From an uncultured Actinomycetes bacterium (GTDB taxonomy: Bacteria; Actinomycetota; Thermoleophilia; Solirubrobacterales; 70-9): a DNA stretch of 64,000 bases. Of this stretch, positions 9,706 through 18,661 are shown piece by piece. The stretch spans positions 62,001 through 126,000 of the forward strand of contig CALCIA010000138.1 in the NCBI GenBank assembly GCA_937907435.1, read 5' to 3'. The translations under genes were made by a program, and so were the position numbers. The notes under the pieces are model-generated. The model made no database searches, was not told the origin of the DNA, and saw nothing but the letters and a program-made list of their open reading frames with translations. Every line of letters starts with the position of its first letter. Within the stretch, counting starts at the first letter, position 1.

Positions 9706-9737
9706 GATCGAGATTACTCCATCGACTGGAGGGTCAA
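9706..9737 (-). promoter_or_regulatory. MerR-type promoter for the CcdA-cupredoxin operon
   Basis: The minus strand has TTGACC (9732-9737) followed by the dyad CTCCAGTCGATGGAG (9717-9731). The -10 box is weak: TCGATC at 20-base spacing, or TAATCT at 15. The dyad centre is one base shorter than in the two sister sites, so this promoter is the least certain of the three. Confidence 0.58.
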
Positions 9738-10202
9738 GACCGGAGCGCGCACGCCATGCGCCCGACTGGCGCGTCGGCATCGCCGCGGTTCGCGGCGTGT
9801 AGAGACGAGTGACAGTGATCGACGCCCGCCCGACGCAAGCGTCGACTCGTGTCGACGCGGGATACCACAGCCACGAGAATGCAGGGCCCTCGATCTCGCA
9901 GCGGGCCGCTACCACAACGTGCGGCTCAACGGATCACGGAGGGGGTCGGACTGTACGTCGACCAGGACCCGCCGTTTTGGGTCGGTGCCGCACCACGGTC
10001 CCCGGATCGACGGTCGCGCCCTATAACAAGATCCTCGACGCGCGGTCCACGCGCTGGGGAGCGCGGTGGACTGGTCCGACACCGAGATACGCGCCGCGGG
10101 CACACGGGCAGCGCTTCCGGTCATCCCGCTGTGGCTGTCGATGCGCCTGATCACCCAGGGCCGACGGGCTCACCGGGGGCGGCCCGGCGTACACTCCCAG
10201 AC
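9738..10202 (+). other. No supported gene; degraded sequence
   Basis: About 465 bases without a convincing gene. Several open frames overlap here, but none has a start signal and none gives a family I recognise. Fragments such as TEGVGLYVDQDPPFWVG on the plus strand suggest the remnant of a frameshifted gene of unknown type. Confidence 0.4.
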
Positions 10203-10796
10203 ATGCCGGGTGATCGTGATCGTGGTGGGGTGGCCGCTCGCCTGCTCGGTGGTGCTGGGGTGGTCGCGGGTTGCGTGCCGATGGTCGCGATGGTTCCAAG
10301 CGGGGTCGCCAGTGTGTTCGCGCTGGTCGGTCTGGGCGCTGGTAGCGGCGCGGTCGCGTCGCTGTCGCCGGCCCTGTCGCCTGTCGCTCAACCACTGCTG
10401 CTTGCCGCAACGGCGCTGGTGGCGGTGTCGCATCTGCGTTGCGGTCGTCTGGCGGTCGTGTCGGCGGCCGCTGGTGGCGCGCTGTTGTACCTCGGCATGT
10501 ATGTCCTCACCGGGCCCGATGGTCGCGGGTCGGCCGTTTTGTTCTACCCGGGTTTGGCATTGTTTCTGGGTAGCTATCTGGTTCCGGTGATCCGCCGGCG
10601 CCGGGGGCGCTGCAGACCGGTGCTGAGCCTGCGGCGGACGCGGGTGCTGCTGGGTGCGACCTTGGTGTCGAGCGCGATCGCCGTGGCTTCGGTGGCGGCG
10701 CTCGGGTCGGGGGCTGCGACCGCGAGCGGTGACCGAGGGCATGGAGGAGTCCACGCGGCGCCCGGCACGATGCCGGGCATGAGCATGAGCCACTAG
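10203..10796 (+). CDS. Small integral membrane protein with His/Met-rich tail
   Basis: The 197-residue protein has about five TM helices and an exported-looking tail, HGGVHAAPGTMPGMSMSH, rich in His and Met as in copper-binding sequences. The first helix region (GAGVVAGCVPMVAMVPSG) recalls the layout of MerT-type transporters but lacks their vicinal Cys pair. I start it at ATG 10203 because hydrophobic sequence begins there. The family is not recognised. A role in copper handling is inferred from the tail and from the cupredoxin, CcdA-like and Csp neighbours. Confidence 0.65.
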   Translation: MPGDRDRGGVAARLLGGAGVVAGCVPMVAMVPSGVASVFALVGLGAGSGAVASLSPALSPVAQPLLLAATALVAVSHLRCGRLAVVSAAAGGALLYLGMYVLTGPDGRGSAVLFYPGLALFLGSYLVPVIRRRRGRCRPVLSLRRTRVLLGATLVSSAIAVASVAALGSGAATASGDRGHGGVHAAPGTMPGMSMSH

Positions 10797-10892
10797 ATGA
10801 TTGATTCCACGGGATCCCCCCGTGGGCAAGGGCTTTCACGCAGAGAAGCCGAAGTCGACGGTGCTGAGGCAACCGTCGACCGAAAGGCAACG

Positions 10893-11751
10893 ATGCACGC
10901 CGACCTCGACACTCTCTGCACCACGGTTTATTGCACGGCGGACGATCTCCTGCCGGATAAACCGGGGAATGCCCGCCGTCGGGTCACCGACGCCGAGGTG
11001 GCGACGCTCTGCGTCGCCCAGGCGATCATGGGCATCCCCTCCGACCGCCGCTTCCTGGCCGTCGCCCGCAAGCGCCTCGCCCACCTGTTCCCCGAGCTTC
11101 CGAGACAGTCCGCTACCACAAGCGCCGGGCCCGCCTGGCCGAGACGATCGAGTGGCCGGTCGGCGTCTTCGCAGCCGGATCCTCCGGCTTCCACGATGAC
11201 CTGCTGCTGATCGACTCGACGCCGGTGGAGTGCGCCCGGTCGGTCGAGACGACGAGGCGCTCGGCCCTGGCCGACGCCGCCGACTACGGATACTGCGCCT
11301 CCCACTCCCGCTTCTTTTGGGGCTTCCGACTGCATTGCCTCTTCGCTCCCGACCGCACGCCGAGGGCATTCACCCTCGCCTCCCCGAAGCGTCGAGCGCG
11401 AGGTGGGGGCTGGAGTTGCTGGAGCGTGCCGAGCGGGTCGGCGGCGAGACCGTGATCGGCGACAAGGGCTATGCCGGCAAGGGATTCGCCGAGGCCGTCG
11501 GCGAACTGGAGGCCACGATCGTCAGGCCGGCCCGCAAGGACGAGCCCGCCAACGGCCTTCACCTCGCCCCGATCCGGCGGCGGATCGAGTCGATCTTCTG
11601 GACCTGCAAGGACATCCTCACCCTCGGGCGCCATGGCGCCCGCACCCTCCACAACCTGCGGGTGCGCATCGCGCAGCGGTTCCTGGCCCTTGCTGCGGGC
11701 ATCGCCCTGAACCACAAGCTGGGGCGTCCGAGCCGCGCGCTGGTCGACTGA
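10893..11751 (+). pseudogene. IS982-type transposase, frameshifted
   Basis: The sequence starts MHADLDTLCTTVYCTADDLL and includes LLIDSTPVECARS, YGYCASHSRFFWGFRLH and VIGDKGYAGKGF, the pattern of transposases annotated as IS982 in actinobacteria. One-base frameshifts near 11110 and 11400 split it into three frames, so it is inactive. Its 3' end abuts a truncated IS630-type gene on the other strand. I did not find clear terminal inverted repeats. Confidence 0.8.
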
Positions 11752-11756
11752 GGTCG

Positions 11757-12643
11757 CGGACCGAGTGGTGTGATCCCCGCTTTATCCACTTCGTTTTCAA
11801 CCCGGCGAACCAGCGCTCGACCAGGTTGAGCCAGGAGCTGTAGGTGGGGGTGAAATGGAAGGTGAAGCGCGGATGGCCTCTCAGCCACCGCCGGATCTGC
11901 GGCGTCTTGTGGGTCGAGGAGTTGTCGAGCACGACGTGGACTCCAGCCCGTCGGGGACCGAGCGCTCGATCAGGTTCAGGAACCTGCGGAACTCTCGGCG
12001 CGGTGCCGCGGGGTCATCTCGGCGATCACGTTCCCCGAGGCCGAGTCGAGGGCGGCGTAGAGGTTGGTGGTGCCGTTGCGGACGTAGTCGTGGGTCCGGC
12101 GCTCGGGGACCCCCGGCATCAGGGGCAGGATCGGGGCGGGGCGCTCCAGCGCCTGGATCTGTGACTTCTCGTCGACGCAGAGCACCACCGCCGCCTCGGG
12201 CGGGTTCAGATAGAGCCCGACGATGTCACGGACCTTATCGACGAACTGAGGGTCGGGCGAGATCTTGAAGTGCTCCGATCGATGGGGTCTCAGGCCGAAG
12301 GCCCGCCAGATGCGGCTGATCGCGGTCTGATTGAGGCCGGTCACGGGGGCCATCGAGCGGGTCGACCAGTGGGTCGCGTCGGGCGGGCTCTCCTCCAAGG
12401 TCTTCACGATCACCCGCTCGGCGTCGGCGTCCGTGATCTTCCGCGGCTGACCGGGTGCCGAGTTCGTCGCGCAGTCCGTCGAGCCCCCGCCCGGCGAACC
12501 GCTCGCGCCAGCGCCCGACGTCTACGTCGTGCAGCCGAGCCGGGCCGCGATCTCCTTGCTCTGCTCGCCGTCGGCGGCCGCCAGCGCTCCAGCGTCTCGC
12601 GCTCCTCCTCGCTCAGCGTCACGTCCACACGTCGGAGCATCAC
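11757..12643 (-). pseudogene. IS630-type transposase, frameshifted and 3'-truncated
   Basis: The minus strand gives LSEEERETLERW, then TGLNQTAISRIWRAFGL, then VVLCVDEKSQIQALERP, then VVLDNSSTHKTPQIRRWL and FTPTYSSWLNLVERWF. This is the DDE order of IS630-family transposases. At least two frameshifts (near 12415 and 11970) interrupt it. Homology ends at KWIKRGSHHSV near 11757, just past the end of the IS982-type gene. Confidence 0.82.
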
Positions 12644-13009
12644 GACCTCCCATCGTCACCTGTGATGGCGACGACTTCGACGGCGAAAGGCCTATACCTG
12701 CCGACTAACGACTCAGGTCACTAGCTCGGCGGAGCGCGTCGCCGAGCGGCGGGGTCGCCTGGGTTGAATCTAGGAGGCGCTCGGCAGACGAGCGGTCGGG
12801 CCCGCCTGCGCACCGCCCGCTCGGGGCGTGACGCGCCTTGGGTCCGAGCCGACCGAAGAGGCAGCCAGCGGGGATGTGCAGGGGCATGTCGCGCAGGGCG
12901 CGGGGTGCCGTCCGTGTAGACCCTCCAGGCTCTCGACCCACAGTGGGACACCTGACGTTCCGGGTCGCTCATCTCGGCAGGGCTCGCGCCCACGCGCCTG
13001 GTCTTCCCG
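12644..13009 (-). other. Intergenic stretch, possible decayed cupredoxin remnant
   Basis: No intact gene. On the minus strand near 12850-12890 the fragment MPLHIPAG resembles ATLHIPAG in the cupredoxin at 8285-8734, but the conservation is too short to call a pseudogene with confidence. Nothing else is recognised. Confidence 0.3.
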
Positions 13010-13348
13010 TTAGGGGGCCATCGCCCGGCACCGTTCGGCGGCGCGCCGGCACGCCTGCGCGCATTCGCGCATCAGCTCATCGTCGAAGCGCTCGCACTCG
13101 GTCGCGCAGGCGTCGCAGGCCTCGGCGCATTGGTCACACAGTCCAGCGGCGTGCCCGGAGTCCCGCGCGAGCAGCGTCGCGCCCGCCTGGCAGAGAGTCG
13201 CGCAGTCCAGACAAAGCTGGACGCATCGGACCATCGCCGTATCTGCGGCGGCGATGCAACGCTGCGCGCAGGCCTCACAGGTGGCGACGCACTCCGCGCA
13301 CGCGTCCAGACATTGGCGGTTCTTCTCGGGAACGAGCTGCGGGGCCAT
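13010..13348 (-). CDS. Csp3-like cysteine-rich four-helix-bundle copper protein (DUF326)
   Basis: The 112-residue protein contains 18 cysteines, mostly in CxxxC and CxxC spacing along predicted helices, as in Csp copper-storage proteins. It has no signal peptide, so it would act in the cytoplasm like Csp3, storing Cu(I) in the bundle core. I chose ATG 13348 because GGGAGG lies 8 bases upstream. A GTG three codons earlier overlaps that site. The upstream promoter is MerR-type, and a merR gene is divergent from it. Other soft metals remain possible. Confidence 0.87.
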   Translation of the reverse strand: MAPQLVPEKNRQCLDACAECVATCEACAQRCIAAADTAMVRCVQLCLDCATLCQAGATLLARDSGHAAGLCDQCAEACDACATECERFDDELMRECAQACRRAAERCRAMAP

Positions 13349-13378
13349 CGGGGCCACCTCCCTTCGGTCTCTCGCCTC

Positions 13379-13410
13379 ATCCTAATCCCTCCAATGCACT
13401 GGAGGGTAAA
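13379..13410 (-). promoter_or_regulatory. MerR-type promoter for the Csp3-like gene
   Basis: On the minus strand TTTACC (13405-13410) and TAGGAT (13379-13384) flank a 20-base spacer holding a dyad with arms CCCTCC/GGAGGG (13387-13406). It is the best-formed of three related MerR-type sites. The adjacent divergent merR is the obvious regulator. Confidence 0.75.
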
Positions 13411-13499
13411 AGTTCGGCCGTGAGGCGACCGGCGTCGAGAGCATTCCTTCCAACCTGATGAAGGGTCGAGGAGCCGGCGGCCGTGCTACCGTCGGGTCC

Positions 13500-13946
13500 G
13501 TGGGCGCCTCCGAAGAACTCAGGATTGGCCAGCTCGCAGAGCGGCTGGACATCAACCCCCGGACGATCCGCTTCTACGAGCAGGCTGGCGTCCTCCCTGA
13601 GCCGGAGCGCTCCCCCGGGGGCTATCGCCTCTACACCGCAGACGACGAGGCGCGACTGCGGTTCATCAAGACGGCTCAGCGCCTCGGCCTGACATTGGGC
13701 GCAATCCGCGAGGTCCTCGCCTTCCGCGACCGGGACGAGCGCCCGTGCCCTTACGTCGCGCAGCTCATCGCTCAGCGCGTCGCCGAGGTTGACCAGCGCA
13801 TGCGCGAGCTGCGCACTCTCAAGAACGACCTCAAGACGCTGCAGCAGCGCATCGCCACGGAGGGCGTCGCGCCCGCCAAGGGCCAGTTCTGCCACTACAT
13901 CGAGACGGGCGCCGCAGCCAACCGCGACCATCCGGCCCAGGGTTAG
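13500..13946 (+). CDS. MerR-family metal-responsive activator
   Basis: This protein of about 148 residues has the MerR N-terminal domain (LRIGQLAERLDINPRTIRFYEQAG and GGYRLY), a dimerisation helix, and C-terminal Cys residues in RPCPYV and GQFCHYI that could bind metal. The GTG at 13500 places the start just before the domain. An ATG at 13458 would add 14 residues. It is divergent from the Csp gene. The three 19-20 bp spacer promoters with like dyads in this island make it the probable regulator of all three. A CueR-like copper response is inferred. Confidence 0.85.
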   Translation: MGASEELRIGQLAERLDINPRTIRFYEQAGVLPEPERSPGGYRLYTADDEARLRFIKTAQRLGLTLGAIREVLAFRDRDERPCPYVAQLIAQRVAEVDQRMRELRTLKNDLKTLQQRIATEGVAPAKGQFCHYIETGAAANRDHPAQG

Positions 13947-14102
13947 GTTCGCCGGCCCAGAGAGCGGTCGCGAAGGCGCCGGACGGCGTCCGGCCAGCCC
14001 GCGGCGCACGCGGCTTCCGCGCTGAGTCCGGTACCTGCCCCGCGATCCCAACCAGGCGACCGCCGCGCCCGCGCAGGATGGTCGACGCCGCAGGCCGTTG
14101 TC

Positions 14103-14815
14103 CTCGAGGACCGCTCCTCGGCGCCGCCGGCGACCGTCCCTGACCGGCGAGGGAGTCAACGGTCTGGTCTGCGGAGAGCGTCGCAGGACGGGTTGGGGTC
14201 CCCGCCTGATCGCCTCAGAGACCGGCATCCCCCCCGCGACGGTCTCCCGTTGCCTTTCTCCGGCGAGGGCTCTCACGCCGGCCGACGGCAGCGAAGGAGG
14301 CGGGGCGTCGCTTCGAGTGGCCCTACCCGGGAGACCTCCTGCAGATGGACACCAGGCGCTTCGCCCGCTTCACCAGGCCCGGCCACGCGGTCACGGGGGA
14401 TCGTGCCACCACCGGTGCCCGGATGCGGGAGCGGGTCGGCCACGAGCTCACCCACTCGATGATCGACGACCACTCCCGCCTCGCCTACACCGAGCTGCAC
14501 CGCGACGAGAGGGCCGCCACGGTGACCGGGTTCGTGGAACGGGCGATCGCCTTCTTCCGGGCCCACGGGGTCGAGCCGAGGAGGTTTCAGTCCGACAACG
14601 CCTGGACCTACGCGAGGAACCGCGACCTGGGCGCCCCGCTCGCCCGGGAGGGCATCGCCCACCGCACGATCCCGCCGCGCACCCCGAAGCGGAACGGCAA
14701 GGTCGAGCGCTACCAGCAGACGCTCAAGCCACTACAACCCCACCCGACGCCACAGCTCGACGGCAACAGGCCTCCGATCATCCGCGTTCGGGACGTCCTG
14801 AGGCCGGACAGCTGA
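14103..14815 (+). pseudogene. IS481-family transposase, C-terminal part
   Basis: After CTCGAG the sequence reads LEDRSSAPP, then ERRRTGWGPRLIASETGIP, then the DDE core WPYPGDLLQMDTRRFARF, MIDDHSRLAYTELH, QSDNAWTYARNRDL and TPKRNGKVERYQQTL. Two or more frameshifts disrupt it. The N-terminal half is absent here but lies on the minus strand at 7892-8080, ending at the same CTCGAG. Confidence 0.83.
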
Positions 14816-14849
14816 TATGGCCGTCGTTTTGTCAAGCTGCCAACCACCG

Positions 14850-14877
14850 AAGGCCCGCCTGGAGCGGGCCTTTTTCT
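14850..14877 (+). terminator. Rho-independent terminator-like hairpin
   Basis: AGGCCCGC and GCGGGCCT form an 8-bp stem with a CTGGA loop, followed by TTTTTCTT. It lies just after the IS481 remnant and at the edge of the 200-bp inverted-repeat element. Confidence 0.65.
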
Positions 14878-15074
14878 TGGTCAAGGAGGCGGCGGGGCAG
14901 GCCTGGTGCGCGACTCGCGGTCAGGCTGATATGCGCGGGTTGGCTACCGCAGGACCGGATTTCGTCGTAGCGCCCGCCGTCTAGGATCGGGCGTCGCCGC
15001 GGGGCGGCTGCCCATAGCTGTTTCGCGGATGCGCTGCGCGAGTGGCCGAGGTCCCGCCGCCTCCTTGACCAAGA
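14875..15074. repeat. 200-bp element bounded by perfect 22-bp inverted repeats
   Basis: The 22 bases at 14875-14896 (TCTTGGTCAAGGAGGCGG then CGGG) are the exact reverse complement of 15053-15074. They enclose 156 bases with no open frame. The element lies between the IS481 remnant and the 3' end of the IS110-type transposase. It could be a MITE-like element or the non-coding end of the IS110 element. No target duplication was seen. Confidence 0.7.
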
Positions 15075-15090
15075 GGTGCTCGGCGGAGCC

Positions 15091-16188
15091 TCAGTAGGCG
15101 GTACTCACCGCCCAGCAGAAGCCCGCAAGTTCGCGGGCCACGGCGACGGCGCAGAGGGTGCGGCGCTTGCCGCGTTCGTGATCGAGTCGTACCCAGCTAC
15201 GGTGAAGTCGCTGCTGGGCCTTCCACGAGATCGCGCAGACCTCCTGCGGTTGGCCCTCCTGGCGGCGGCGCAGTTCCCGACCCCGGCACGGCACCCGGCG
15301 GTAATGCCAGGCCGCCTCGACCAGCAGGCGTCGGGCGTGACGGGAGCCCGACTTGGTGATCGACCCCTGCCGGCGCCTCTCTCCGCTGGAACTCTCCGAT
15401 GGCACCAGGCCGAGGTAGCTCATCAGCCGCGCGGGCCGCTCGAAACGGGAGAAGTCACCCACCTCGGCGCAGAGACCGAGGGCCGAGAGGGTGTCGATCC
15501 CGCGCAGGCATCGCAGCCGGGCGACGTCCTGACCCCAGGGCGAACCCGGGACCAGCGCCACCATCCGGGCCTCGAGATCGTCCCGACGCACGAGCAGCGC
15601 CTCGATCGCGCCGACCCCGTCGAGCAACACCGACTGCGCCACCGGCTCGGGCAGCTCGATCCGACCCAGCCATTCGCGATGGCGCTCCGTCCAGTTGTTC
15701 CCCTCGAAGCGAAGGTCGTGGCGCAGCAGCAGCTTGCCGACCCGGTGGCGGGCCCGCATCAGATCGCCGCGCACGTCCTCCCTCGCGCGTACGAGGTCGC
15801 GCATCGCCTCCTCGGCCGGGCTCGGCACGCGGACCGGATGCAGCCCACCGATCATCAGCAGGCGGACCAGCCGTTCGGCGTCGCGGCGGTCGGTCTTCAC
15901 CCGGTCTGTCGCCGGGCGCTCGATCTTGCCCGGGGCCGCCACCACGCAGGCGATCCCTCTCTCCTCGAGCGCCCGGGCCAGGCCGAAGCCGGTCGGGCCG
16001 GCCTCGTAGGCGACCCGTACCGGCGCCGGCAGGCCCGCGCAGAAATCGACGACCTGCCCGGTGGCGCCGCCCATCGCCCTCACCGCCAGCTCGCCGGACT
16101 GCGCGTCGGCGATCGCCCCCACGACCTTCGCTGCGTGAACATCGAGACCAACCCACGTCCTAACCTGACCCACGTCGGCACCCCCCAT
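15091..16188 (-). mobile_element. IS110-family (DEDD) transposase, intact
   Basis: The 365-residue protein has the DEDD N-terminal domain (GLDVHAAKV near the start, YEAGPTGFGLARAL, VKTDRRDAERLVRLL) and the Transposase_20 C-terminal domain (LRCLRGIDTLSALGLCAEV, YLGLVPSESSSG, SGSRHARRLLVEAAW). It is the only transposase in the window with an uninterrupted frame, so the element may still be active. Family members recombine without classic inverted repeats, guided by a structured RNA from the non-coding flank. Confidence 0.9.
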
Positions 16189-16310
16189 GATTGCGGTACT
16201 CGCCGAGGCCGTCCCTCGGCGACGAACCCGCGCATCTCATGCGCGGGTGCCGACCCTTACGCGGGTCCCGGATCGAGCCGGCGCTCAGGTCAGGCGGCCA
16301 TAGGGTCTAG
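16189..16310 (-). ncRNA. Hairpin-rich 5' flank of the IS110 gene, bridge-RNA candidate
   Basis: This flank holds three stem-loops in a row: TCGCCGAGG/CCTCGGCGA (near 16198-16222), CCCGCGCA/TGCGCGGG (near 16229-16249) and GACCC/GGGTC (near 16253-16268). Dense hairpins directly upstream of an IS110-family gene match the placement of bridge RNA in IS110-group elements. Loop-to-target pairing was not tested. The 3' flank at 14875-15090 is the alternative location. Confidence 0.35.
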
Positions 16311-16532
16311 ACGGTCTCCCTGCCGAGCGGGCGAAGCCGTCTGCTCGATCTGGGCGCGCAGCCGCTGCTCGTCTACCCACTCGCTAGCTCGCCGCGCAGA
16401 TGTCGCCAGCCGTCGACCTCGACGACGGCGCCGCGTAGCTCCCCGGCGCGTCGACCCAGGCGAACGCGCTCGGGAAGCGGATCGACAACATGGGTAGTGC
16501 GACGCTGGACTGGAGTGTCCGGAGGCGACCGC

Positions 16533-17070
16533 CGGTCGCCGAACTGAACGCCGGCGAAACGGTCCTCGACCTGGGCTCCGGCGGGGGAATCGACGTCCTG
16601 CTCTCCGCCCGCCGCGTCGGCCCGACCGGCAAGGCCTACGGCTCGACATGACCGACGAGATGCTGGCCCTCGCGGAGGAGAACCAGCGCAAGGCCGGCGT
16701 CGAGAACGTCGAGTGGCTACGGGGCGAGATAGAGGCGATCCCGCTTCCTGCCGGGACGGTCGACGTCGTGATCTCCAACTGGGTCATCAATCTCTGAGGC
16801 GACAAGCCGCAGGTGCTGGCCGAGGCGGCCCGGGTGCTCAAGCCCGGGGGCCGCTTCGCGGTCTCCGACGTGATCGCCGATGAGGACATGGACGAGGCGA
16901 CCAGACGGGACATGCAGCAGTTCACCGGCTGCATCGCCGGGGCGCTCACCCGCCGCGAGTTCGAGGAGGCTCTGTCGGCCGCCGGGCTCGTCGACATCGA
17001 GATCACCGAGACCCACCGCGTCCATGAGAAAGCCGGTTCCGCGATCATCCGGGCGCGGAAGCCCCGTTAG
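16533..17070 (+). pseudogene. arsM (decayed copy, 5'-truncated)
   Basis: From [18 protein letters not shown] the sequence follows arsM at 1101-1940 almost base for base. A deleted base near 16642 shifts the frame and a TGA replaces Ser after INL (16795-16797). The conserved Cys of SNCVINL is Trp (SNWVINL). The 5' half and arsR are missing. The stop overlaps the phoU stop by four bases, as in the first copy. Confidence 0.9.
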
Positions 17071-17777
17071 CGGGAGCCGTCGACATCCGGTGAGACGAGC
17101 CGCGGATGGGAGGCGTCCTCAAACTCGCGAAAGAGGCCGGTGACGACGAACGCGACCTGCTCGCCCACGTCAACCGCGTTGTCACCTACCCGCTCGATGG
17201 CGCGTGCGGCGAGCAACATGGTCATGGCCCATTCGCGGGTGTCGGCGTCCTCGCCGATCCGCAGGGCGAGGTGAAAGCAGCGCCGGTTGAGTTCGTCGAT
17301 CGCATCGTCCTGTCGGACGAGATCCTGGGCCAAGCCGACGTCACGTTCGGCGAACGCCCTCTTCGACTGGCTCACCAATGACATCGACTCCCGGCCCATG
17401 GTCACGATCAGCTCCGTCATCTGGGGATCCGCGGGAGGTTCGTAACCAGACAACGGGATCACCTTGCAGATGTTCACGCACTGGTCCCCCATCCGCTCGA
17501 CGTTCTTCAGCACGTGGAGGAGCGCGGAGATCAAGCGGAGGTCGGTCGCTACAGGCGTCTGGGTCGCCAGCAGATTGATGAGGCCTTGGTGCACCTCGAG
17601 GTAGCGGCCGTCGATCCGATCATCGTCGGCAACCACGAGCTGGGCCAACTCGACGTCGATCTGTTCGATCACCTCGAGGGTGCGGCCGAGCGCCTGGCGA
17701 GCCAGATCGAGGCCTCCGAGAGCGCTCGCCTCCAGTTGATCCAGCTCTTCGCGATAGTGGCTGCGGGTCTCGGTCAC
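17067..17777 (-). CDS. phoU: Phosphate transport regulator PhoU
   Basis: The 236-residue, all-helical protein has two PhoU repeats (RYLEVHQGLINLLATQTPVA and EWAMTMLLAARAIERVGDNA). In other bacteria PhoU dampens Pst transport and links it to the PhoR/PhoP two-component system. It is the last gene of the minus-strand order pstS-pstC-pstA-pstB-phoU, with one base between it and pstB. It is intact, unlike its split copy at 1937-4917. Confidence 0.93.
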   Translation of the reverse strand: MTETRSHYREELDQLEASALGGLDLARQALGRTLEVIEQIDVELAQLVVADDDRIDGRYLEVHQGLINLLATQTPVATDLRLISALLHVLKNVERMGDQCVNICKVIPLSGYEPPADPQMTELIVTMGRESMSLVSQSKRAFAERDVGLAQDLVRQDDAIDELNRRCFHLALRIGEDADTREWAMTMLLAARAIERVGDNAVDVGEQVAFVVTGLFREFEDASHPRLVSPDVDGSR

Positions 17778-17778
17778 A

Positions 17779-18660
17779 TCAACCGAACTTGCCGCTCACG
17801 TAGCGCTCCGTACGCTCATCCTCGGGCGTCGTGAAAAGCTTGTGGGTGGAGCCTACCTCGACCAACTCGCCGTCGAGCATGAAGACGGTGGTGTCGGCGA
17901 CCCGGGCGGCCTGCTGCATGTTGTGGGTGACGATCACGATCGTCACCCGCTCCTTGAGCTCGCCGATCAGCTCCTCGATCTTCAGAGTGGCGACGGGATC
18001 GAGGGCGGAACATGGCTCGTCCATCAGGAGCACCTCAGGTTCCACCGCGAGCGCCCGCGCGATGCACAACCGCTGCTGCTGGCCGCCGGAGAGACCCGAG
18101 CCGTGCTTGTCCAGACGATCCTTCACCTCCTCCCATAGCCCCGCCGCCTTCAATGCGTCGGTGACCCGGGCGTCGATCTCGCTGCGGGGCGCGCCGGTAA
18201 ACCGTAGACCGGCCGCGACGTTGTCGTAGATCGACATGGTCGGGAAGGGATTGGGTCGCTGGAACACCATGCCTACGGCCCGCCGGACGGCCACCACATC
18301 GACGTCCGGCCCGTAGAGATCGGTTTCGCCTATCAGGACCTGGCCCTCGGCGCGGGCGCCGTCGATCTCTTCGTGCATCCGATTGATGCAGCGGACCATC
18401 GTCGACTTCCCACAGCCGGAGGGCCCGATGATCGCGGTCACCTCGCCCGCGGAGAAGGAGACGTTGACCTCCTTCACCGCCCGGTGATCGCCGTAGTAGG
18501 CACTGAGGTCGCTCAGTGCCACCTGTCGCCCGCCAGGTGCCGGACGATTGGGCGTGCCCGCTGCGCCATCCTCCGTCACGACGGGTACGTTCTGCGGACG
18601 GCCCCCGGTGGTGGTCTCTGGCGCGGCCTCTCCGGTCGCGTCGGTCGGCTGGGGGTTCAT
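17779..18660 (-). CDS. pstB: Phosphate ABC transporter ATP-binding protein PstB
   Basis: The 293-residue ATPase has Walker [14 protein letters not shown]-loop [12 protein letters not shown], signature [15 protein letters not shown], Walker [14 protein letters not shown] and switch [14 protein letters not shown] chose the ATG at 18660 because AAAGGAG lies just upstream and the decayed copy starts at the same place (MDRQPTDAT). A start seven codons earlier would overlap pstA. A Pro/Thr-rich N-terminal extension of about 50 residues precedes the ABC domain. It energises PstC/PstA import of phosphate. Confidence 0.94.
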   Translation of the reverse strand: MNPQPTDATGEAAPETTTGGRPQNVPVVTEDGAAGTPNRPAPGGRQVALSDLSAYYGDHRAVKEVNVSFSAGEVTAIIGPSGCGKSTMVRCINRMHEEIDGARAEGQVLIGETDLYGPDVDVVAVRRAVGMVFQRPNPFPTMSIYDNVAAGLRFTGAPRSEIDARVTDALKAAGLWEEVKDRLDKHGSGLSGGQQQRLCIARALAVEPEVLLMDEPCSALDPVATLKIEELIGELKERVTIVIVTHNMQQAARVADTTVFMLDGELVEVGSTHKLFTTPEDERTERYVSGKFG

Positions 18661-18661
18661 T

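Noticed and set aside
12850..12890. Second cupredoxin gene
   Set aside because: Only the short match LHIPAG to the gene at 8285 is visible, without the Cys-His-Met loop.
15076..16497. A 473-codon open frame opposite the IS110 transposase
   Set aside because: The minus-strand frame has clear IS110 motifs. The plus-strand product has none and results from high GC.
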